Assembly: GCF_014647975.1 (NCBI RefSeq)
Contig: NZ_BMQF01000001.1
Location: 806,001-870,000, forward strand
Reading direction: 5' to 3'
DNA: 64,000 nt
Origin: Streptomyces fumigatiscleroticus
Lineage (GTDB): Bacteria > Actinomycetota > Actinomycetes > Streptomycetales > Streptomycetaceae
Positions 9,637-16,648 of the stretch are shown in pieces (within the stretch, counting starts at the first letter, position 1; each line of letters starts with the position of its first letter). The notes under the pieces are model-generated. The model had not been told where the DNA came from and searched no databases. It was given only the letters and a program-made list of their open reading frames with translations. The translations under genes were made by a program, and so were the position numbers.

Positions 9637-10791
9637 ATGGGCGGCGCGGTGCGGGGACCTCTCGCCCGGGAGCTGGACGCGCTGCCGCTGGTGGACCACC
9701 ACTGCCACGGCGTGGTCACCGCGGACCTGGACCGCGAGGGCTTCGAGTCGCTGCTCACGGAGGGCGATCCATGGCCCGGCGTCTCGCCCTTCGACAGCCC
9801 CGTCGGTGTGGCCGTCCGCCGCCACTGCGCCCCGCTGCTGGACCTGCCGCGCCACGCCCCCGCCGAGGAGTACCTGGCCCGGCGCGCCGAACTCGGCGGG
9901 CCCGAGGTGAACCGGCGCTTCCTGACGGCCGCCGGAGCGGAGGTGTTCTGCGTCGACACCGGGTACGCCGCCGACCGTCTCACCACGCCGGAGGAGCTGG
10001 CCGGGACCGCGGGCGGGAAAGCGTACGAGGTGGTACGGCTGGAGGGCGTCGCCGAGGCCGTGGCCGCGGCGGGGGTGGAGCCGGACGCGTACGCGGAGGC
10101 GTTCCTCGCGGCCGCGCACCGGGCCGTGGGGCGGCCGGGCGTGGTGGCGGTGAAGTCGGTGGCCGCCTACCGCACCGGCTTCGACCTGGACCCGGCCCGC
10201 CCCTCGGACGCGGAGGTCACCGAGGCGGCCCGGCACTGGCTGGCGCGCGGCGGACGGCTCGACGACCCCGTCCTCATGCGGCACCTGCTGTGGACCGCCG
10301 TCGGTCTCGGGCTGCCGCTCCAGCTGCACACCGGGTTCGGCGACAGCGACATCCGGATGCACCGGGTCGACCCCACTCATCTGACGGACTGGCTGCACCT
10401 CACCGCCGGCACCGTCCCGGTCCTGCTGCTGCACTGCTGGCCCTACCAGCGCCAGGCCGCCTATCTCGCGGCCGTCTTCGAGCAGGTGTACCTGGACGTG
10501 GGCCTCACCCTGCACCACGTGGGGCCCGCCCGGGCCGCGGCGGTGCTGGCGGAGGCGCTGGAGATCACCCCGTTCCGCAAGCTGCTGTACAGCTCCGACG
10601 CCTACGGGATCGCCGAGTTCCACCATCTGGGCGCGCTGGCCTTCCGGCAGGGGCTGGCCGGGCTGCTCCAGGAACGGGTGGACGCCGACGAACTCGGCCT
10701 GCCGGACGCGCTGCGGATCGCGCGCTGGGCCGGACGCGACAACGCCCTCCGGGTCTACCGGCTGCCCAACCTTCTTGCGGAGAACGGCTGA
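9637..10791 (+). CDS. Amidohydrolase family 2 protein (FluG N-domain-like)
   Basis: 384-residue TIM-barrel metal hydrolase. The metal-binding motif is VDHHCHGV near residue 20; later come LHTGFGDSD, LLLHCWPYQR and a C-terminal YSSDAYGI, in which the aspartate would be catalytic. Amidohydrolase-2 proteins hydrolyse or decarboxylate small amides and acids. It is translationally coupled to the glutamine-synthetase-like gene (TGAGATG junction). In filamentous fungi the same two domains are fused as FluG. A pathway that adds and then removes or modifies a gamma-glutamyl group is plausible, but the substrate is unknown. Confidence 0.85.
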   Translation: MGGAVRGPLARELDALPLVDHHCHGVVTADLDREGFESLLTEGDPWPGVSPFDSPVGVAVRRHCAPLLDLPRHAPAEEYLARRAELGGPEVNRRFLTAAGAEVFCVDTGYAADRLTTPEELAGTAGGKAYEVVRLEGVAEAVAAAGVEPDAYAEAFLAAAHRAVGRPGVVAVKSVAAYRTGFDLDPARPSDAEVTEAARHWLARGGRLDDPVLMRHLLWTAVGLGLPLQLHTGFGDSDIRMHRVDPTHLTDWLHLTAGTVPVLLLHCWPYQRQAAYLAAVFEQVYLDVGLTLHHVGPARAAAVLAEALEITPFRKLLYSSDAYGIAEFHHLGALAFRQGLAGLLQERVDADELGLPDALRIARWAGRDNALRVYRLPNLLAENG

Positions 10792-10865
10792 ACGGCGTGG
10801 AGCGGATCACAGTTGCGCCGGAACGGCATCCATGACGCGGAGGACGCTGAAAGTATGATCAAACA

Positions 10866-11402
10866 ATGTCTGACATGACCGATACCACGCCCGGCTGGCT
10901 GACCACCGACGAGCTCGAACTGGCGCGCGCCCGCATGCCGATCCTGTACGTCGAGGCCGTGCCCGTGCGCGTCGACGACAGCGGCGAAGTGACCAGCGTC
11001 GGCCTGCTGCTGCGCATCGGACCCGACGGGACGGTCAGCCGGACTCTGGTCTCCGGCCGGGTACTGCACCACGAGCGGGTCCGTGACGCCCTCCTGCGCC
11101 ACCTGGAGAAGGACCTCGGCCCGGTCGCGCTGCCCCGCGTCCCGGCCTCGTTGCAGCCCTTCACGGTCGCGGAGTACTTCCCGACCCAGGGTGTCACCCC
11201 GTTCCACGACCCCCGCCAGCACGCGGTGGCGCTCGCCTACGTGGTGCCGGTGACCGGCGACTGCCGCCCGCGGCAGGACGCGCTCGACCTGGTCTGGTTC
11301 AGCCCGCAGGAGGCCGTCTCCCCGGCGGTGCAGAGCGAGATGCCGGGCGGGCAGGGGGTGCTGCTGAAGCAGGCGCTGGCCCACGTGGGCTGCGCCGTCT
11401 GA
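10866..11402 (+). CDS. DUF4916 / Nudix-related protein
   Basis: 178-residue protein resembling the DUF4916 group of actinobacterial Nudix-fold proteins: GWLTTDELELARARMPILYVEAVPV at the start and HAVALAYVVPVTGDC followed by LDLVWFSPQE near the end. The Nudix box region (VRDALLRHLEKDLG) retains a helix but not the full GX5EX7REUXEEXGU set, so phosphohydrolase activity is doubtful. The ATG at 10866 is the first in frame after an AT-rich stretch. It stands alone and is followed by an imperfect hairpin at 11430-11472. Confidence 0.72.
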   Translation: MSDMTDTTPGWLTTDELELARARMPILYVEAVPVRVDDSGEVTSVGLLLRIGPDGTVSRTLVSGRVLHHERVRDALLRHLEKDLGPVALPRVPASLQPFTVAEYFPTQGVTPFHDPRQHAVALAYVVPVTGDCRPRQDALDLVWFSPQEAVSPAVQSEMPGGQGVLLKQALAHVGCAV

Positions 11403-11429
11403 CGCCCGGCACCGCCCGCGGCGGCACGG

Positions 11430-11472
11430 GAGAGCCCCTCGCGGTCCTCACCGGGGGCCGAGAGGGCTTCTC
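11430..11472 (+). terminator. Imperfect stem-loop after the DUF4916 gene
   Basis: GAGAGCCCCTCG (11430) pairs with CGAGAGGGCTTCTC (11459-11472) with small bulges across a GC-rich loop, and there is no T-run. It lies 27 bp after the stop codon, which fits an actinobacterial terminator without U-tract. Confidence 0.5.
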
Positions 11473-11499
11473 GCTCCCCGTGGGGCCGGCGGCCGTCGC

Positions 11500-11912
11500 T
11501 CAGTGGCCGCCCGCCCGGGAGCGGTCCGGCTCGCCCCGACCGTGCCACGGCCGTGCCAGCCCGGCGAGCGCGAGTCCGGCGGCGACCACGGCCACCAGCA
11601 TGATCAGCGCCATCGGCAGCGAACTGTCCTCCCCGAACAGCCCCACCACCGGCGAGGCCGCGGCGCCGATGACCTGGTCCACGTACTCCGCCGGCACATG
11701 GCCTACCGGGAGTCCAGCGAGGAGATCCCGGCGCGGCCGGTTCCTCCCACGGGGAGTCTCACGACGGTGAGCAGGGCGAGGAACACGATGGCGGCGGTCC
11801 GGGCGCCGAGCGCGCCGCCGATGGTGCGCAGGTACGTGTCGACCCCCGTGGCGACTTGGGTGATCCGGGGCTCGACCGCGCCGACCGGGAGCTCGCCGCG
11901 CGCCAAGAGGCT
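11500..11912 (-). pseudogene. Remnant of an MFS transporter C-terminus
   Basis: Read on the minus strand, one frame (to about 11703) contains VATGVDTYLRTIGGALGART, the loop before the last helices of DHA2-type MFS drug exporters. After a frame change the end reads SLPMALIMLVAVVAAGLALAG plus a short polar tail, which would be the final helix. No start codon or N-terminal half is present, and the two parts are in different frames. It is a decayed 3' end, left between intact genes. Confidence 0.6.
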
Positions 11913-12015
11913 CACTGAACAGCGGGGGCCCTGGCCCTGGGCCGGTCCGCACCACCGCGGGTGCCGGACCCGTCCAGGACCGGGCGGTGCGGTCCCCCTC
12001 CGTCTTCCCACACCG

Positions 12016-13077
12016 TCACAGCGCGGCATCGATGCTCACCGGCCGGTCGTTCCGCACCTCGGTGAAGAGCCTCTTCGCCTTCGTCTCGTCCCAGGTCAAA
12101 GCGCTGCCCTTGGACGTGCGGAGGCCGAGGTCGCCCACGGGGACGCCGAGCTGCTTGCCGTTGCCGCCCGAGACGCTCCTCATCGCCTGGAACAGCGAGA
12201 CAAGAGTCGGCAGGTCCATGTCCTCGTCCACGACGAGGGTGTCCAGCGCGGCGTCGAGGGCGGGGTACGCACGGGACCGGTCGAGCGCGGTGCCCGGTTC
12301 GGCGGTCTTGCGGACGAGGGCGGAGAGGAACTCCCTCTGGTTCCTGGCGCGTCCCAGGTCGCCGTCCGTCTCCTGGTGTCTCTGGCGGACGAACGCCAGC
12401 GCCTGGATGCCGTTCAGGTTGTGGCACCCCTTCGTCAGGTTCTCTCCCGACTTCGGGTCCTTGATGTCTCGGTCGACGCACATCCGCACGCCGCCGACCG
12501 CGTCCACGACACCGACGAACCCGGCGAAGCCGATCTCCGCGTAATGGTCGACGCGTATGCCCGTGTTCAGCTCGACGGTCCGGACGAGCAGTCGGGGCCC
12601 GCCCAGGGAGTAGGCCGCGTTCAGTTTGTTCTTCGACGCCCGGTGGAGCCTGCCGGTGTCCGGATCGACGTACGACGGGAGACTCACCCAGGAGTCACGC
12701 GGCAGACTCACCAGCGTGGTCCCGTGGGCACCGGTGTGCAGGAGCATCACCGAGTCGGTGCGGCCGCCTCCGGCCGTGCCGGTGTGCAGCTCCTTCCTGG
12801 CCCGCTCGGACAGGCCGTCCCGGCTGTCGGAGCCCACGACGAGGTACGTCGTTCCCTTCCCCGGCGGCGGACGGTCGGCGACCTCGCCCAGGTCGACCGA
12901 CCTGTCGAGCCTGAAGTCGGCCCAGGCGTAGGTGCCCGCACCGGTGACGGTCAGTGCGCAGAGCAACACGGCCAGCAGGCGAGCGATCCGGCGGGACCGG
13001 CTGGGGCGCACCCGGCGGGGCCTGGTGCCGGAGCCGTGGCCGCCGCCGTGGTGCCCGGCGTGTTCACCGGACACCAC
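12016..13077 (-). CDS. LytR-CpsA-Psr (LCP) family glycopolymer transferase
   Basis: 353 residues: a basic cytoplasmic head, one transmembrane helix (about 30-50), then an extracellular LCP domain. Family motifs are present: VGSDSRD, GGRTDSVMLLH, SLPRDSWV, KLNAAYSLGGP, FAGFVGVVDAVGGV and ALAFVRQRHQETDGD. LCP enzymes attach teichoic acids, arabinogalactan or other polyphosphate-linked polymers to peptidoglycan. The arginines in SLPRDS and in VRQRH would bind the pyrophosphate. The polysaccharide deacetylase pseudogene directly upstream on the same strand suggests a former cell-envelope unit. Confidence 0.88.
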   Translation of the reverse strand: MVSGEHAGHHGGGHGSGTRPRRVRPSRSRRIARLLAVLLCALTVTGAGTYAWADFRLDRSVDLGEVADRPPPGKGTTYLVVGSDSRDGLSERARKELHTGTAGGGRTDSVMLLHTGAHGTTLVSLPRDSWVSLPSYVDPDTGRLHRASKNKLNAAYSLGGPRLLVRTVELNTGIRVDHYAEIGFAGFVGVVDAVGGVRMCVDRDIKDPKSGENLTKGCHNLNGIQALAFVRQRHQETDGDLGRARNQREFLSALVRKTAEPGTALDRSRAYPALDAALDTLVVDEDMDLPTLVSLFQAMRSVSGGNGKQLGVPVGDLGLRTSKGSALTWDETKAKRLFTEVRNDRPVSIDAAL

Positions 13078-13089
13078 CGCTGTCGTAGG

Positions 13090-14060
13090 GCTTGATGACG
13101 GGGCCTTCGTACGGGCCGGCGGTCGTCTGAGGCGGAGAGGTGCTGCGCTGCCACACCTGCCCCGTGATCACCCGAGCCCGCCGCGGCCAGCACCCAGGTC
13201 ATGACGTGCGTGAACGTGTGCCCGGCGGTCACCATCCAGTTCACCACCCTGCCCTGCCACCGTTCGGCGGTCGTCACCCGGGTGCCGGCGGGCGGCATGC
13301 CGACCGCGTCCGTCACGGTGGTGAACCGGTCGGCGTGCGGATCGTCGAGCAGCTCCTTCGTCTCCTGGTACGCCAGTTCTCTGGCTGCACTGCCGGATCA
13401 GTCCGTGCGCCGGATCACGGGCCGGTTGGTCGGCGGCTACCAGTACATAGCCGTCCGCGGAGGCGTTCCGGGCCGCCTGCCACTCGGCGCCGCACAACGT
13501 GTCCACCTGGCTGGTGAGCGGCATCCGCAGCAGCTCGGTGCGGATGCCGGCCGAGCCCGCGAGGGTCTTCTGGGTGAGGGCCAGTTCCATCGCGAAGCGG
13601 ACGCGCGACGATGAGCCGAGGTCGGCTCCCGTGTACGTGTCGGAGCCGATCTCGTGGCCCTCGTCGAGGATGCGCCGGACCAGGTCCGGATGGCGTGCCG
13701 CCTGGGCGCCGTAGACGAAGAAGGTGGCGTGCGCGTGGTGCTTGCGGAGCAGGTCCAGCAGACGGGGGGTCCACTCGGGATCGGGTCCGCCGTCGTAGGT
13801 GAGGGCGACGGTGCGCGCGGGCGCCGCGGCGGAGGACACCACTGCGGCGGAGGACACCTTCTCCCCGGTGAGGCGCCGCAGGACGGGGCCGCTCCCGCCC
13901 ACGGCCCTGGGCACGGGCCTGGTGCAGGGGCGCCTCGTCCTGGCGGCGTCCACCTCGTGGGTGGTCCAGCCCTCGAAGAGCAGGGCGGCGAAGATCACGG
14001 CAGGATCAGAGCCAGCAGCCACCAGTGACCGCGGGGATCGCGGGAACGGGCGTGCCGGCG
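13090..14060 (-). pseudogene. Frameshifted polysaccharide deacetylase (deacetylase/glycosyltransferase type)
   Basis: Minus-strand coding pieces in three frames line up with one ancestral protein. RGHWWLLALILP (ending near 13995) continues in another frame as AVIFAALLFEGWTTHEV, the N-terminal membrane segment. Then comes TVALTYDGGPDPEWTPRLLD, the NodB deacetylase start (TFDDGPD in active enzymes; here the first metal aspartate is tyrosine), and HAHATFFVYG with EGHEIGSDTYT (usually SHT). A third frame carries VTDAVGMPPAGTRVTTAERW and a membrane helix VNWMVTAGHTFTHVMTWVLA. The gene then stops, lacking any glycosyltransferase part. Frameshifts and altered metal ligands show that it is dead. Confidence 0.72.
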
Positions 14061-14645
14061 TCGCACCGAGCGGCTCACCCCACCGTCCCCGGACCGGCGT
14101 CGACCCCAGCTGGATCGAGGCCTGTTCGCCGATGACCCGTGGTGAAGGCGACCGCTCCCGGCCCGGTGCGGCCGGTCCGGACTCGCCGGCCGGCTGCCGA
14201 CGGGGATGTACCGGAAACGCGCCCGCGGCTCTGGGCACGTCTGTCCCCAGAAGCACGCCCGGGAGCGCATGCCGCCCCGGCGGAGTGCGCCGGTCCGGTG
14301 GTGCGGACGGCGCGTCCGGCCGTACACCCCACTGTCCTCACATGTCGGTCGACGGCATCGAGGCCCCATGAAGGGCACAGCGTTTTCTGCCGGTTTGTCT
14401 TCCGGCCGCACTCTTGCATGGGCGGCGAGTGTAGCCACAGCCGATGCCGTGGGTGTCCGAAACGGGCTGAGCGCCGCCGTCCTCCGGGACGGTGTGACAC
14501 TTGGCTGCGTCGGCGCGCTGAACCGATGAACCGGTGAGAAGTGCGTCTCGCGTCCACCTGGACCGTGTCTTCCCTCAATTCCGGGCACGTGAGCCGTGCA
14601 GGACGGCCTTCCGCTCCGCCGCGAACAACGCTATGAAGCTGAGCC
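14061..14645. other. Intergenic stretch without recognisable gene
   Basis: 585 bp between the deacetylase remnant and the P450 gene. Open frames exist on both strands, but their translations are Arg/Pro-rich and look like shadows. It presumably holds the P450 promoter; I see no convincing operator or hairpin. Confidence 0.5.
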
Positions 14646-16040
14646 ATGAGCAGTTCCGTCTCGGTAGGCAGGGCGCCCGGAGCGGCCCCTTTGATCGGGC
14701 ATCTCCTTCCGTTACTGCGTCATCCCCTGGAATTCCTGTCGTCACTGCCCGCCCATGGTGACCTCGTCCATATGCGCATCGGCCCCAAGGCGGCGCTCGC
14801 CGTGTGCGATCCCGGACTGACGCGTCAACTCCTCCTCGACGACCGCACCTTCGACAAGGGCGGCCCCTTCTACGACAAGGCCAAGGAAGCGGTGGGCGAC
14901 GGCCTGGTCACCTGCCCGTACAGCGCGCACCGCCGGCAGAGGAGGCTGGTCCAGCCGGCTTTCCACTCTTCCCGTCTGCCTGCGTACGCCCGCGTGATGA
15001 CCGAGCAGACGTCCGCTGTCACCACATCATGGCGGGACGGCCAGATCTTCGACGTCTATGTCGAGATGAAGAGAATCACCGCGCACACTCTGGTGGCCAC
15101 CATGTTCTCCAACACGGTGGACTCGACCGAACTCACCGAAATGTTCGACGACATCAATCTCATCAGAGAGGGAATCTTCAGCCGCACGGTCAAACCATCG
15201 TTGCTCAACGCACTCCCGACCCGCAGCAATCGCCGATATCTCCAGGCGCGGGCCCGTCTCCAGCGAGCCATGGCCCGTATCATCGCCGAGCACCGCTCCG
15301 GCGGCGGAGGCGACCACTCCGACGGCCTGTTGTCCGTGCTCCTCTCCGATGCCGGCTCCCCCGGGAACAGCCAGAGCCGGCGCCTTACCGACACCGAGAT
15401 CAACGACCAGTTGCGGGTCTTCTTCATTGCCGGGATCGAGACGACGGCCGCCACGCCGGCCTGGGCGCTACATCTGTTGGCCCGCCACCCCCACGCCGAA
15501 CAACACCTCCACGCGGAAGTCGACCGAGTCCTGGACGGTGCTGCCGCCACGCACGGCGATCTGCCCGACCTGCGGTACACGAGCCATGTCGTCGACGAGT
15601 CACTGCGGCTGTATCCGCCGGGCTGGCTCTTCACCCGGACCACCACCAGCGACACGTCGCTCGGAGGACATCCCGTCCGTGCCGGTACGACCGTCGTCTA
15701 CAGCCCCTGTCTCATCCACCACCGCGCCGACCTGTACGACGACCCGGAACGCTTCGACCCGGACCGATGGGAGGAAACGCACCGCCGGAGTCCTTCGCAC
15801 CACGCTTTCATCCCGTTCGGCGGGGGCGCCCGGAAGTGCATCGGCGACCGGTTCGGCCTCACCGAAGCCATCATCGCCCTGGCCACGATCGCCTCCGCGT
15901 GGCGCCTGGAACCCCTGCCCGGCCGGCGCGTCCGTCCCGCCCTCGCGTCCACGCTGAGCCCGCAAGGCCTACAGATGCGCGCCCGGGCCCGGACACATCC
16001 GGAGGCCATCAGGAAGCAGGCGTGCGAGCCACGGACTTGA
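14646..16040 (+). CDS. Cytochrome P450
   Basis: 464-residue soluble P450. The I-helix oxygen-binding motif is FIAGIETTAATPAW, the K-helix ExxR is ESLRLYPP, the meander contains FDPDRW, and the heme-thiolate loop is FIPFGGGARKCIGD with Cys398. Unlike most bacterial class I P450s it has a CYP4/CYP102-like layout (FGGGARKCIG, 'ESLRLYPPGW'), as in terpene-oxidising Streptomyces P450s such as pentalenene or albaflavenone oxidases. No terpene synthase, ferredoxin or reductase gene lies nearby, so its substrate and redox partner are unknown. A weak ribosome site precedes the ATG at 14646. Confidence 0.9.
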   Translation: MSSSVSVGRAPGAAPLIGHLLPLLRHPLEFLSSLPAHGDLVHMRIGPKAALAVCDPGLTRQLLLDDRTFDKGGPFYDKAKEAVGDGLVTCPYSAHRRQRRLVQPAFHSSRLPAYARVMTEQTSAVTTSWRDGQIFDVYVEMKRITAHTLVATMFSNTVDSTELTEMFDDINLIREGIFSRTVKPSLLNALPTRSNRRYLQARARLQRAMARIIAEHRSGGGGDHSDGLLSVLLSDAGSPGNSQSRRLTDTEINDQLRVFFIAGIETTAATPAWALHLLARHPHAEQHLHAEVDRVLDGAAATHGDLPDLRYTSHVVDESLRLYPPGWLFTRTTTSDTSLGGHPVRAGTTVVYSPCLIHHRADLYDDPERFDPDRWEETHRRSPSHHAFIPFGGGARKCIGDRFGLTEAIIALATIASAWRLEPLPGRRVRPALASTLSPQGLQMRARARTHPEAIRKQACEPRT

Positions 16041-16370
16041 CGCAGGGGACGGCGGGCACGGGGCCTCGGACGACCCCCTGGCATCCGGGACCGCTCCGCC
16101 CTCCGGGCCGGCACCGGTGGCCGGCGCCCCGCGCGAGGGCGGGTTCGCTGCCGGTCGCCCGCCGTCGCACGCGGCGGGTGGGGACCGCCGGCCGCGGAGC
16201 GGTTCGGCGCACGGCTGACATCCGAGGAAAGGCTCGCATGCAACTGTTCGAATCCGGTCGCTGACATCCGCCACTGACGTGCGCTGTTCCGCCACGGCAG
16301 CACCCCGGCCCGCCCGGCGCGCCACCGCTTCGCGAGAAGCTGGTCGGTTCCACGGGCGGCACAGGACAAA

Positions 16371-16394
16371 GGCAAGGAGAGGTCTCTCCTTGCC
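16371..16394. repeat. Perfect inverted repeat with 11-bp arms
   Basis: GGCAAGGAGAG and CTCTCCTTGCC flank a 2-bp centre (GT). It lies 23 bp before the rifamycin-associated element and just before a TATAGC hexamer. It could be a terminator (no T-run follows) or an operator covering the -35 region of the rph promoter. Confidence 0.7.
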
Positions 16395-16417
16395 ACTCTC
16401 AAGGTATAGCGCGCCGG

Positions 16418-16436
16418 GGGGCTTGCGGCAAGCCCC
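16418..16436. promoter_or_regulatory. Rifamycin-associated element (RAE)
   Basis: The 19-bp near-perfect palindrome GGGGCTTGCGGCAAGCCCC matches, as I recall it, the rifamycin-associated element found in front of actinomycete rifamycin-inactivating genes. It mediates induction by rifamycins. It lies 212 bp upstream of the rph ATG and 7 bp after a TATAGC hexamer, so it sits close to the presumed transcription start. Confidence 0.82.
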
Positions 16437-16648
16437 GTATCGCGCCGCAGAATCGTCGGCCGAGGCCACCACCTGCGGACATGAGGGGCGCGACATGTGT
16501 GTGCTGTTGTCGACGTGTACGGCTTGTCAGAGGAAGGGCGACCAGCGATGAGGACGTGCCCGCCAAGAGGTCCGGCTGTGCTTCAGGCGCCGGTGATCCG
16601 GCCGGCTGGTGCGGTGCGACGGAGCACGGCCGCATCGGAGGTGTCGTC

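Larger units (their letters stand above)
16041..16648. other. Intergenic region carrying the rph control elements
   Basis: 608 bp between the P450 stop and the rifampin phosphotransferase start. The first 330 bp show nothing recognisable. The last part holds an 11-bp-arm inverted repeat (16371-16394), a TATAGC hexamer (16405-16410), the 19-bp rifamycin-associated element (16418-16436), a long leader and a GGAGG ribosome site. Confidence 0.6.
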
